From: Liolophura sinensis | Lineage: Eukaryota > Mollusca > Polyplacophora > Chitonida > Chitonidae | DNA: 64,000 nucleotides | Assembly: GCF_032854445.1 (NCBI RefSeq) | Contig: NC_088303.1 | Location: 1,371,501-1,435,500 of the forward strand | Reading direction: 5' to 3' | Notes under the pieces: generated by a model | Told to the model about the DNA's origin: nothing | The model's input: the letters and a program-made list of their open reading frames with translations, nothing else | Database searches by the model: none | Part shown: one piece after another, positions 38,601 through 44,389 of the stretch | Layout: each line of letters starts with the position of its first letter | How positions within the stretch are numbered: position 1 is the stretch's first letter | Program-made: the position numbers and the translations under genes

Positions 38601-41600
38601 TATAACAAAAACAGTATCAATGGCTGTCTTCAAATCAGTAGCAAAGTCAACACACTAGCTTAGTCGTCAAAATCAGCAGACAGAAGCGGTTATGTGTGTA
38701 TAGTAAATCGACAGATAGAACCTGTCTTGTGTGCATACAATAAAGTTATATTTTCACCATTTTAAATTACAAGCATTTCTTACAAACGAGTAAGTCAGTA
38801 ACTGGCCACATGCCGGTCGTTTACACAGGGTACTGCAGTTTCCCCCACCAATGAAACTGACCGCCATGGCATAAGTGGATTTTAAAACTTGTCTCTCTTT
38901 CTGCCTTTTGCGTATATGATAAAACTGTGCACACCTGTGACAAAGACATTATTTTTGCATGTGTTTCTGTATCTATATACGAATGAATAAACAGAAAGTA
39001 TATAGTTACCTCCCCACAACGAGAGAAGGTCAGACAGTTCTACCCTTTCTGCCGTTGGTTGTTCAGGGATACTCGAATCGGGCTGGTCGATCATAGCCTC
39101 ATCCGCTTTGATTCTCAGTGATTCGTCTCCAGGATTTTCCGGAAATAAGCACTGCAGGCGCATACGTGTTCTTTTGGTGAAAAAACTCATATCTTCGTCT
39201 CTAGAGCATTGAGAGCCAGATTTGCGCGAATGCCTCGGGATGGGGATGCTCCTGTGGACGTGCAGAATATAGCGAGGGAGCCAGTACGACTTGAGAGCCG
39301 CCAGCATGACGTGTTGCAGACGAATGAATGTCTCTTGACAGGAGTGCGAAAAGTTTTCCGTTCCATTCGTTGGAGACTTAAACAACTTCCGCATGAAGTC
39401 CTGTCCATCCGTACAAATTTCATCGTGAAGAAGACTGAAATCAATTGGTCCTGAACACAGAAAATAGCACAGGTGTAATATTACCAGTGAGATACAGTTA
39501 TATGTGTGGCTACGCTTAATAATGACCATAAGCCGCGTTTTGCACTATTCTGAAGCACAGTCACTCGAACAACCGTAGCATGCAAGTGGCAAGGTTAGTT
39601 CGGCATAGCACAAAGCACACACAATCAGCTGGAAAGCGCTTGACTTCTTTCGTGACCAAACCCTTCTTAATAAAGATCCTGTTGTAAGTCTTTGATATCT
39701 ATAATATTTATTTATTTATATGTTTTATTTGTGTGCGGCATACTCAAAAATATTTCCCTGATACAACGGCAGCCAGCATTATAGAGGGAGGAAACCATCG
39801 ATGTGTAGACAGTAAGAAAAAATGTGCTTTTTGTGGTGGCGCCACAGCTTTGTGAAACAAGCCCCTGAAGGCCAAACGCAAAAGTAACAAGGCTGACATG
39901 TTTGAGGCCAGACAATACTGAATCTGGTTCAGTCGTCTGGGATGCGAACGCCATCATATATTTTGTAGTACAAAAGCCTGGAATTTAAATGAGAACGACA
40001 GGTAAACGTGTAAATTTTTCGTGATATGATTGTCTTGCGCTTGGCCGCAATACCTTTGAAGGCCTGGTGTTTGGCTATCAGTGATATCTCCCTTGGGGCA
40101 CCGCTCACGAGGTACGTCTCCTTGATATAGTGGTACATTTTCAAACGTTCGGGGTCATTGACGTTCAGACGCCGAAACTTCTCCAAGTCCACCCAACATG
40201 CGAACGCCGTATCACCTGGTGTCTGCAGTAATGAGTGACGGAAATACTGCATGCCCATCACGTGACCCACCAAAAATTCTGTCGTTTTTCTGCCAGAATT
40301 CCCTATTGCTCTGCAGGTCACCTTTAAAAGCGATTTTTAGATGTTTTATAATGGGCACATAAACTTTGTCCTGTAAAAAAGATCAACTCAACTAAAGAAA
40401 AATACAAATAATTTAACCTATAAATAAGTTATCAAGGGGTATGGGTCGAAACAGACCTGAACGGCCTCGCTCAATTCGTTCTGACGTGCTTGGTTAATCT
40501 AAATATCAACTTTTAATCTCGGATTCTTACGAGGGCATGGGATGCGCCATATTGGAGAAACCGGAAACCCTATGTCATACACAGGTTTCGGGTGACGCCA
40601 GCGGATACAGATGCCTTCTTGGTAATATAAACAACTCGCTTGGTTAGATAAAAATTGATAACATGCCGGCCTCATCAATTTTCTCAGTGCGCGCGATTTT
40701 GTTCACCTTGAACTGTGATATTTCAGTTTGCAGCATTGCGAAAATAAACAGTTATGCTTTTCAAACTTTTATACGGATATTTCATTGATGAATATACACA
40801 TTTGGTCAGGTGTTGTATTTCCTCCTAGGTAGGCGTACAGGTAGATGGATGTATTGTATGATCATATATTACAACAGGTATAAATTAGCCACAGTCTGTT
40901 TCTTCTAGAGAGTCGTTAATATTCAGCTGTCTGTAAAATCAGTCATACTCTCTACCAAAATTGGCCTTAGTAGTGACACCTAACAATATAAGCTCTAAGC
41001 ATTGATATGTTTAAAGTTATTTAATATTATTTCAAGGAAATGAAGTTGGGGACACTTTTCTAATTCATTATAGTAAAGTCCATCAAATCGGTTTCGACGA
41101 CAACCATTGCCCTGGGTGACGTCATAATTATTAAAAAAAAATGTCATGCTGTTATTCGGCAGAGTTCAGCATGATTTGACGGCGGTCGACACCAGCTCCC
41201 TAAACCACTATCGATATTACTGTAAACCCTGTTTCTAACACTGTCATATTTGAAATTTCTTTACACGTTTTGTACAGTATAACATTAATGGTTTTTTTTC
41301 ATCTCTTGCAGTATACGATCTCATGGCAGTATGGTTTTAAATCTGGATGTTAGGAAATTTTGTTGTGAAATACAGTGTAGTCTATTCGCTGAGAGTGTAG
41401 TGTAGACTGTGTTATTACGTGGAGTTTGTTCTAAACCGCATGTTGGTGCGTCTATTGTAAAACAAATTACTCTCCACGCCCATTCCCCAAAATACTACTG
41501 GTTTTTGAAGAGTTATGACGTCCCCGAGGCGATGAGCTCTTGTCGTCGGAACTGAGCTTATGGAGTTCAACATTATAAAGTAGAAAAATTGTTCTAATTT

Positions 41601-41959
41601 GATTTTCTTTGCAAGAATATGGACTTCCAACATATCCATGATTTTACAGACAGCTGAATATAGGCGACTCTCTAAAAGACAGAGACTACAGTTTGGAGCT
41701 AAATATAGACTGCCGGACAATGATAATTAAACTGCCAACACTGAATATGGTGTTTGTGGTTACCGGACTTGTGCTGTAGGAATCCATCACTGGTATCCCT
41801 CAGTCGACAGCAGAGGTTGTATTCTATAAACAGGTCAGACTGGACGAAAGCCCAAAAGCGATATGTGCGCAGCCAGTCCCGTACCTCATACTGGAATACT
41901 TTCTACAAAGAAACAAATAGGGTGGCACCAATGACATGCGTGTGGACAGATTACATCGG

Positions 41960-41997
<38 letters not shown>

Positions 41998-43686
41998 TAT
42001 ATATATATATACTTATTTGATTGGTGTTTTTACGCCATACTCAAGAATATTTCACTTATACGAGCATTATGGTGGGAGGAAACCGGGCAGAGCTTGGGGA
42101 AAACCCACAGCAATCCGCAGGTTGCTGAAAGACCTTTCCACGTACGGCTGAAGAGGAAGCCAGCATGAGCTGGATTTGAACTCAAAGCGACCGCATTTGT
42201 GAGAGGCTCCCGGGTCATTACGCTGCGCTAGCGCGTTACAGAGGCCCCCTCGGGTACCTATAAGCTTGCCGAATAAAGATTTGAACATTAAACGTGTAAT
42301 GTATGTCCATGACACGAGGCTGGTATAACCAGTCATTTGAGATAAGAAACAAATTCTGGAACTTCTCTACGTATATTGTAAAATTTTGACACAGGAGAAT
42401 TAAAACCTGTTGTTTATGGATTTATTTCCAGGATGTCTCACTTTTGTTCTATCTACATATATTTCATTTGCAGCGGTAATTCCTTCAAATGAAGTGGAAT
42501 ATGACTTCAAATTACCTGCAGGGTTTATTTATGTGCTATTATAAGAAATAAGCTGTAAATCCGCATGGGCCTAAACAACCGTTTCAAGCCCCTGTACGTA
42601 TAACTGAGGCCTGTGGTCGTGAGCTTTGAGCATGTATAAGTTATAATCCTATATGGTATAAGCTAAACCTTTTCACATTTCTACACCGTTGTACTCCAAC
42701 TGCAGTTTCGAACTTTCGTTCGCATCAGGGATACTGCTATATGTATAGTATATATATGTATATATGGTTTGTCAGGTGATATATATAGATGGCACTTACA
42801 TGTCTGTCCTTATGGACCGGCGGGTCCACGACAAAGTCTTTGAAGCGATGACGATACACAACCCTCTGTCCAAATACCTAGTTATAAATTAACAATCCAT
42901 GTGTATTTTAACATTGTGTCCAATTTTTTTTTTAGCTTAAATAATGCGTTTAAAATTGATTTGATATTATAGGTCGGCGTACAATTTAACTAAAATAAGT
43001 GACAATAATGGCTCGTTTCGGATCTTTTCATGTTAGCTTATTGTCGAACATCATATAGGTTGATCATAATGTCGTATATACACAATAAAGTCAAATTTAC
43101 AGGCCTATAAATTAACGATATCATAACCCATATGGGTTAATAAGTTGATTTCAGCATATAACGAAACATCACGCAATATAAATCCTTTGTGCTTATACGC
43201 TTAATACTTTCAGTGAGTACATTACGATCTAAGCCTACTTGAATCTCAAACGACAGAAAGGTAAAAGTAGCAAAATGTCCTTTTTTTCCTACTCACCGGC
43301 TGGTTGAGGAACACATTAAAGTAGTCTGAGAAAGCGTAATCTTGTAACAGTGTGGTCAAACTCGCCCTTAGAAGGGATTCGAAGTCGAGTGAGGCTGAAA
43401 AATAAAACATTCATGATGACGCTAGTATTTGGATAACCAACCTATTACCAACAAAGAAAAAGCTCTTGTCATAAGCATACGGTATGGCATTAGGGTTTTG
43501 TTTTGAAATTGCATAGAATAAGTGAAATATTCTTGAGTACGGCGTAAAACACCAAACAAATTAAATAAATAATTAAATTGCATAGAAGATATTACAAAAC
43601 ATAACGCTGATCGCATAACTTACATGCCATCGTAACTACAGCTTAAAACGATAATTTTTTGCACCCAAAGGCCTCATATTTGCCAT
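7597..43686 (-). CDS. RGS22: RGS22/RGSL1-family protein with multiple RGS folds, 21 exons (joined model)
   Basis: The exons below join to 3,830 nt. Adding the single base apparently missing from exon 18 gives 1,277 codons, that is 1,276 residues plus stop, close to the roughly 1,260 residues I recall for vertebrate RGS22. Intron phases agree at all 20 junctions. Family hallmarks appear in order: an N-terminal YFNVFLNQPVFGQ block, an RGS fold (exons 5-6), a degenerate RGS fold (exons 8-9), and two further folds with LLFW cores (exons 13-14 and 16-19). RGS proteins normally bind G-alpha subunits; RGS22 is known as a testis/ciliated-cell protein. RGSL1 is the alternative. Start codon tentative, and one or more small exons could be missing between exons 4 and 5. 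Confidence 0.82.
7870..8515 (-). repeat. About 48-bp array including the exon 21 acceptor, about 13 copies
   Basis: On the plus strand units read cgtcacctgtacacccgaaa and caatcagttatatccccgaa. The first unit spans the exon 21 boundary (cgtcac is exon; ctgtacaccc is intron). Many later units retain tgtacag followed by gtgacga, an acceptor-like junction in the minus sense, in otherwise intronic DNA. Unit lengths vary by a few bases, and some lack the middle. Confidence 0.85.
8745..11480. repeat. 43-bp minisatellite, about 63 copies
   Basis: Unit counted as 43 bp with core words cagccagttaacaacaccat and taccggtacagca. Fills most of the intron between exons 20 and 21. The right end (10.7-11.45 kb) mixes in a variant with ctacgaaatcggcacag. 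Minus-strand frames of 78-110 codons in it are artefacts of the repeat. Confidence 0.92.
11490..11735. repeat. 21-bp minisatellite, about 11 copies
   Basis: Unit ccatcgtatgattgcctcat plus one base, with point variants. Directly abuts the 43-bp array. Open in both directions for 110 codons because it is short of stops; not a gene. Confidence 0.85.
11736..12811. other. Intron sequence between exons 20 and 21; small 18-19 bp repeat at 12020-12135
   Basis: Unique AT-rich sequence apart from six imperfect copies of ctcacactcgtatctcaa. Nothing coding seen. Confidence 0.5.
12812..12996 (-). CDS. RGS22: RGS22-like exon 20
   Basis: Acceptor gtttttttccaag and donor gtaaat. 185 nt, phase 2 to 1. Encodes TNLDEVLEKIMAELDELK, a likely short coiled coil after the RGS fold, then DYLKTQPADIQRIMGPRG. 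Confidence 0.85.
13037..13866. repeat. 66-bp minisatellite, about 12.5 copies
   Basis: Unit counted as 66 bp with words tgtgttatatcaatggatcg and gtggctaactgatggaatac. It begins 40 bases upstream (minus sense) of exon 20. 66 is a multiple of three, so 22-residue frames run open on both strands (154 and 173 codons). In the minus sense each unit has ctctgtattccatcag, an acceptor-like run. Confidence 0.92.
13889..14090. mobile_element. Diverged SINE copy
   Basis: Contains ttgattggtgctatgcgacg, gaggaagccagcaggagcta and the tRNA-like end gaactcacagcgaccgcatt. Lies between the 66-bp array and exon 19. Confidence 0.75.
14137..14261 (-). CDS. RGS22: RGS22-like exon 19 (end of the last RGS fold)
   Basis: Acceptor tgattgttgaccag and donor gtaagc. 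125 nt, phase 0 to 2. Encodes TRSMFHEAIMSIFPILFHYF, matching the final RGS helices. It is separated from exon 18 by an 8-kb intron made almost wholly of tandem repeats. Confidence 0.85.
14450..21755. repeat. 37-bp minisatellite, about 195 copies (7.3 kb)
   Basis: Unit counted as 37 bp: cctatgtgcctatgtggtgt then gaagttcagcaatatat. Units diverge 10-25%, with a few larger duplications (20940-21110 contains a repeated multi-unit block). It fills almost the whole intron between exons 18 and 19. The 37-bp length is not a multiple of three, so frames of 65-104 codons are chance products. Confidence 0.93.
21765..22275. repeat. About 43-44-bp minisatellite, about 11 copies
   Basis: Core word gttgtaaaggagaaggtgtg followed by aactcacgtatacacgtcag. 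It starts about 30 bases downstream (minus sense) of the exon 18 donor. In the minus sense units contain gtgagttcac or gtaagttcac, donor-like sequences. Confidence 0.88.
22305..22436 (-). CDS. RGS22: RGS22-like exon 18, with apparent 1-base deletion
   Basis: Acceptor tctgttttaccag and donor gtaagg. Phase 2 entry gives YTEMVNGICKPGTFFILTKT then DEEILKVKA. The frame then hits TAA at about 22347-22349, while the next frame continues IISCFLNSDIQPKLQ up to the donor in phase 0. Both halves match the RGS fold (E-V-x-K-Y ... I-I-x-C-F), so one base is missing near 22350, next to an AAA run: sequencing error or a true lesion. Its 5' part and acceptor are tandemly repeated upstream. Confidence 0.75.
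22377..23888 (-). repeat. 72-bp array made from the acceptor and 5' coding part of exon 18, about 21 copies
   Basis: Unit 72 bp; the minus sense carries attctgttttaccag (acceptor) then about 57 bases of exon 18 sequence encoding YTEMVNGICKPGTFFILT. The copy nearest the gene's 3' end continues into the unique rest of exon 18. 72 is a multiple of three and units are stop-free in the exon's frame, so the array reads as a 24-residue repeat. Single-base indels at about 22880, 23455 and 23635 break the frame in places. Plus-strand frames (up to 273 codons) are artefacts. Confidence 0.9.
24285..25385. repeat. 55-bp minisatellite, about 20 copies
   Basis: Unit counted as 55 bp: tagaatggatctttgtaagt, then gacgacattgtgttttacac. 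Lies in the intron after exon 17. GTAAGT occurs on the plus strand, antisense to the gene, so it is not a usable donor for it. Confidence 0.92.
25716..25809 (-). CDS. RGS22: RGS22-like exon 17 (LLFW core of the last RGS fold)
   Basis: Acceptor atatcagaaaaaacag and donor gtaagt. 94 nt, phase 1 to 2. VNKLPQDLLFWVEVAK is the canonical RGS L-L-F-W-x-E-V core. It sits as an 0.1-kb island between two minisatellites (24.3-25.4 and 25.9-26.3 kb). Confidence 0.85.
25875..26320. repeat. 39-bp minisatellite, about 11 copies
   Basis: Unit counted as 39 bp: tgtgacaaattaacacgtta then tggtattgtagcactgtct. Multiple of three, giving an open 13-residue frame on the minus strand. Lies 65 bases upstream of exon 17 in the minus sense; the exon 17 acceptor is not in the unit. 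Confidence 0.92.
26321..27149. other. Intron between exons 16 and 17; weak decayed repeat
   Basis: AT-rich. Diverged copies of tcgtatctcagaacaacatg recur every 50-60 bases at 26560-27070, suggesting a decayed minisatellite. No exon seen. Confidence 0.4.
27150..27270 (-). CDS. RGS22: RGS22-like exon 16 (start of the last RGS fold)
   Basis: Acceptor tgtcggttttcag and donor gtaagt. 121 nt, phase 0 to 1. Encodes RLLKIICHFNKALKDSRQ and VVIFWIYLNLQVKKAIQ. In RGS22 the equivalent stretch precedes the last RGS fold. The acceptor region is tandemly repeated immediately upstream (27272-28225). Confidence 0.75.
27272..28225 (-). repeat. 51-bp array carrying the exon 16 acceptor region, about 18 copies
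   Basis: Unit counted as 51 bp. In the minus sense each unit has ttctgtgttctgtcggttta followed by cag, the same pyrimidine tract and AG that precede exon 16 (gtgttctgtcggttttcag). The array stops at the real acceptor. 51 is a multiple of three, and a 193-codon frame runs from inside the array through exon 16; a 296-codon frame elsewhere in the array is in another phase. Confidence 0.9.
28226..29171. other. Intron between exons 15 and 16; 72-bp duplication at 28658-28801
   Basis: Unique sequence except for a near-perfect two-copy 72-bp tandem duplication (starts at 28658 and 28730; word cactgactttgctatcgctc). No exon recognised. Confidence 0.6.
29172..29227. repeat. Dispersed repeat fragment, copy 2
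   Basis: Matches 6986-7042 (shared words aaatgttc, aaatcagtatcc). It directly follows the exon 15 donor region and creates a misleading extension of the exon's reading frame. Confidence 0.5.
29281..29431 (-). CDS. RGS22: RGS22-like exon 15
   Basis: Acceptor ctttcttcatcag and donor gtaagt. 151 nt, phase 2 to 0. Starts with W (TG from exon 14 plus G) then YDIYLSTFPDDD, and ends SDWGGAKRSPGKLQT. Open frame continues past the donor into a dispersed repeat (29172-29227), so the longer reading frame is misleading. Confidence 0.85.
29655..29835. repeat. About 57-bp tandem repeat, about 3 copies
   Basis: Core word ggtctctgacaacggtgaag, separated by acatgtatgtacatgtaac-type runs. In the intron between exons 14 and 15; the remainder of that intron (29836-30731) shows nothing notable. 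Confidence 0.7.
30732..30849 (-). CDS. RGS22: RGS22-like exon 14 (third RGS fold, C-half)
   Basis: Acceptor ttttcccatcag and donor gtaagt. 118 nt, phase 1 to 2. Encodes DRVTASMIVCAQGAVMRSL, the C-terminal helices of the RGS fold. Confidence 0.88.
31063..31256 (-). CDS. RGS22: RGS22-like exon 13 (third RGS fold, N-half)
   Basis: Acceptor atttcgtttcag and donor gtaaat. 194 nt, phase 2 to 1. FFKRFLVLKRSAMPLLFWKQ is a textbook RGS helix pair (F-x-x-F-L ... L-L-F-W-x-x-V), followed by RIAKIAQIFRRFF. Confidence 0.9.
31257..32072. mobile_element. Intron between exons 12 and 13, containing a SINE fragment at about 31862-31995
   Basis: The SINE part contains cagttttacgccgtaggcta, aaaatatttcacttatacga and gaccatccgcaggatg. 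A short triplication of ggtgagactggcctaacatt lies at 31552-31625. Confidence 0.65.
32073..32241 (-). CDS. RGS22: RGS22-like exon 12
   Basis: Acceptor ttttgttccgtag and donor gtcagc. 169 nt, phase 1 to 2. Encodes KLRVSRFSEYKRPQIPEF then TDGFTVNRPPKP, a basic, proline-rich linker leading into the next RGS fold. Confidence 0.8.
32242..33055. other. Intron between exons 11 and 12, left part
   Basis: Unique sequence. I see no exon, SINE or tandem repeat here. Confidence 0.4.
33056..34105. repeat. 37-bp minisatellite, about 28 copies
   Basis: Unit counted as 37 bp: gtctgtgatgggatgtttta then accctgggcagttctaa. Very homogeneous. Unrelated in sequence to the 37-bp array at 14.5-21.8 kb. Confidence 0.93.
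34618..34719 (-). CDS. RGS22: RGS22-like exon 11
   Basis: Acceptor ggtcttatcag and donor gtaagt. 102 nt, phase 1 to 1. Encodes YNIREVVSMKEHGLGSLG, linker sequence. Confidence 0.8.
34964..35112. mobile_element. SINE copy, core and tail
   Basis: Contains ttgattggtgttttacgccg, tactcaagaatatttcactt, ggaaaccgggcagagcccgg and gaccatccgcaggatgctgg. It lacks the tRNA-like end, so it is truncated. It sits 50 bases from exon 10. Confidence 0.8.
35162..35303 (-). CDS. RGS22: RGS22-like exon 10
   Basis: A strong T-rich tract ending taag precedes ACTCGC; donor gtaagc. 142 nt, phase 0 to 1. Encodes DLREVVLSPDNGSTYMW, a linker I cannot assign to a domain. A SINE copy sits about 50 bases downstream in the intron. 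Confidence 0.8.
35588..35650. repeat. CATA tetranucleotide microsatellite
   Basis: About 15 perfect units of CATA, within ten bases of the exon 9 donor on the intron side. Confidence 0.95.
35660..35722 (-). CDS. RGS22: RGS22-like exon 9
   Basis: Acceptor tcgttacag and donor gtaagt. 21 codons, phase 0 both ends. LRPSWKTFTNNDQLIFFNK corresponds to the closing helix of an RGS fold (L-x-P-W-x-x-F-x-x-S-D). A CATA microsatellite starts about 9 bases into the following intron. Confidence 0.85.
36120..36826 (-). CDS. RGS22: RGS22-like exon 8 (second, degenerate RGS fold)
   Basis: Acceptor cttgattttag and donor gtaaac. 707 nt, phase 1 to 0, the longest exon. A serine/asparagine-rich linker is followed by LAGRPFETYLNASYAFGSL and FLMLLNDLEEYLRMDP, then ANILKQYRLDP. 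These match helices of the second RGS-like repeat, with non-canonical core residues (no LLFW). Confidence 0.85.
37070..37866. mobile_element. Foldback (long terminal inverted repeat) element, copy A
   Basis: The left arm (gagagtgtcgcctgtattca; caacacaagctctacacatg) is the inverted complement of the right arm (aacagctgaaaataggcgac; gtagagcgtatgttgttgcg) over about 230 bases. The spacer has no coding capacity. It is a MITE-like, non-autonomous DNA element in the intron between exons 7 and 8. Target-site duplications not resolved. Confidence 0.8.
37992..38201 (-). CDS. RGS22: RGS22-like exon 7 (probable; acceptor weak)
   Basis: An open frame ending NLLLTIFVKIYYG with donor gtatga in phase 1 fits exon 8. 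The only phase-compatible acceptor is aaatagag at 38202, which lacks a pyrimidine tract. Low-complexity linker, not recognisable by itself. Confidence 0.5.
38452..38660 (+). pseudogene. Possible LINE reverse-transcriptase 3'-end remnant
   Basis: The short frame contains SGPRKWNNLLTGI and VFKSVAKSTH, resembling the conserved tail G-P-R-x-W-N-x-L-P ... F-K-x-x-L-K-x-H of non-LTR retrotransposon ORF2 proteins. No start, domain or flanking element remains. Antisense within the intron between exons 6 and 7. Confidence 0.45.
38780..38885. mobile_element. Old diverged SINE fragment
   Basis: gtaagtcagtaactggccac, cagtttcccccaccaatgaa and gccatggcataagtgg resemble the reverse complement of the SINE core. 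Highly diverged. Confidence 0.4.
39010..39450 (-). CDS. RGS22: RGS22-like exon 6 (first RGS fold, C-half, and linker)
   Basis: Acceptor tgtgttcag and donor gtaact. 441 nt, phase 1 to 1. ALKSYWLPRYILHVHRS is the conserved end of the RGS fold (x-W-x-P-R-F/Y). A hydrophilic linker rich in charged residues follows. Confidence 0.85.
39703..39797. mobile_element. SINE fragment
   Basis: Contains catactcaaaaatatttccc, acggcagccagcattataga and gggaggaaacc. Core only, in the intron between exons 5 and 6. Confidence 0.65.
40054..40302 (-). CDS. RGS22: RGS22-like exon 5 (first RGS fold, N-half)
   Basis: Encodes FLVGHVMGMQYFRHSLLQT, FACWVDLEKFRRL and YHYIKETYLVSG, the F-x-x-W-x-D-x-E-x-x-R core of an RGS domain. 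Donor gtattg, phase 1. The acceptor is uncertain: tag ending at 40303 (used here) or gag ending at 40309 both keep phase 1, but the pyrimidine tract is poor, so an upstream exon could be missing. Confidence 0.75.
40891..41690. mobile_element. Foldback element, copy B (opposite orientation to A)
   Basis: The arms share the same words (tctagagagtcg; aatataggcgactctctaaaag; aagctctaagcattgatatg). The inner segment (cctaacatcca in A; tggatgttagg in B) is reverse-complemented relative to A. Lies in the intron between exons 4 and 5. Confidence 0.8.
41764..41902 (-). CDS. RGS22: RGS22-like exon 4
   Basis: Acceptor tttctttgtag and donor gtaacc. 139 nt, phase 0 to 1. Encodes VRDWLRTYRFWAFVQSDLF, then IEYNLCCRL, matching the family's W-I/L-x-x-x-R-L-x-x-F-x-x-S-D-x-x-x-E-Y pattern. 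Inverted-repeat element B begins 70 bases downstream in the next intron. Confidence 0.8.
41967..42013. repeat. AT dinucleotide microsatellite
   Basis: Alternating AT run with one AG interruption, immediately before the SINE at 42012. Confidence 0.9.
42012..42252. mobile_element. Near full-length tRNA-derived SINE
   Basis: Read 5' to 3' on the minus strand it has a tRNA-like head with a B-box-like gagttcaaatcc, a conserved core (complement of ggaaaccgggcagagcttgg) and an A/T-rich tail. On the plus strand the far end reads acgctgcgctagcgcgttac. The best copy in the window and the reference for the other fragments. Confidence 0.85.
42800..42877 (-). CDS. RGS22: RGS22-like exon 3
   Basis: Acceptor ataactag and donor gtaagt. 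26 codons, phase 0 both ends. Begins VFGQRVVYRHRFKDF, continuing the N-terminal block (x-P-x-F-x-x) without a gap. Confidence 0.8.
43297..43394 (-). CDS. RGS22: RGS22-like exon 2
   Basis: Acceptor tttttcag and donor gtgagt. 98 nt, phase 1 to 0. Encodes DYAFSDYFNVFLNQP, corresponding to the conserved N-terminal D-Y-F-N-x-F-L block of RGS22/RGSL1. Confidence 0.8.
43518..43570. mobile_element. SINE tail fragment
   Basis: aagtgaaatattcttgagta followed by cggcgtaaaacaccaaacaa, the inverted tail. In the intron between exons 1 and 2. Confidence 0.7.
43665..43686 (-). CDS. RGS22: RGS22-like exon 1 (tentative start)
   Basis: ATG at 43686 starts MANMRPL and ends in phase 1 before gtgcaa, which matches the phase-1 acceptor of exon 2. 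The donor is weak, so a different first exon in 43.4-44.3 kb is possible. A CRE lies 51 bases upstream. Confidence 0.4.
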
Positions 43687-44356
43687 CTTGTCTATCCACT
43701 TGGCCTTTACAGGTCACACTATACCGCCGTGCATAGTGACGTCATAAAAGGCCGACGTTACGCGCAAGCGGAGTTGCGCAGTGACAACATTTGTAGAGCT
43801 TGCTTTATTGAGTGGACGTCAAAGAAAATAGTAACCGAGCAACATTATTATTATTTTCAAACAGCATCCATCTAACTAAAAGTCACATGTAGGTTTCATG
43901 GACTTTCACATATTAAACACAGGACTTAATGATTTCAACTAGGGGTCCAAAATTGGTTAATAATTCGAGACGGACTTCATGAATTTTGGAGGTGTTTTCA
44001 ACCTGCAATTTGATCAACGCCTAGTCACTCATATGAAAAGCCAAGGAACACATGAAATATTTTTACAATAGGAGTCAGTTTTAATTGTCCTTGTGCCACA
44101 ACGTGGGCAGAATATGACCGATTTATACTAGTTAAGACTAAGAGCTAAAGGGACCTTGCAACAGTGCGATAAAGAGGCGGCTGTGTTACTAAAAATAGCC
44201 GAGTCACGTGACGTGAGGATTTCCCCAATATGGCCGACGGGAAACATCATAGGTGTTATGTGTACTTTCGTTTTCCACTTGCAAGTCAGTTTAGGGACAA
44301 AATAAGCTTCTGATGCTGAGTTTTGTCTGTTATGGTGGTGTATGCAAGATTTTCAC
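43687..44356. promoter_or_regulatory. Head-to-head intergenic promoter region, RGS22-like and IMPACT
   Basis: 670 bases separate the two start codons. Visible sites: a perfect CRE (TGACGTCA) at 43737-43744, an E-box CACGTG at 44205-44210 and a YY1-like CAATATGGCCG at 44226-44236. There is no clear TATA box for IMPACT, as usual for a housekeeping gene. Whether the two genes share regulation is inference from layout. Confidence 0.55.
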
Positions 44357-44389
44357 ATGGCAGATAACGATGACAATATTGCCAAACAG
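44357..44389 (+). CDS. IMPACT: IMPACT exon 1
   Basis: ATG followed by ADNDDNIAKQ, then donor gtaaat, phase 0. Chosen because it joins exon 2 to give IAKQADEVEALSSIF, a natural RWD beginning. Two upstream ATGs (44313, 44332) are out of frame. Confidence 0.8.

Noticed and set aside
42030-42336. Two minus-strand frames (62 and 89 codons)
   Set aside because: They lie within the SINE; similar frames recur in other SINE copies.
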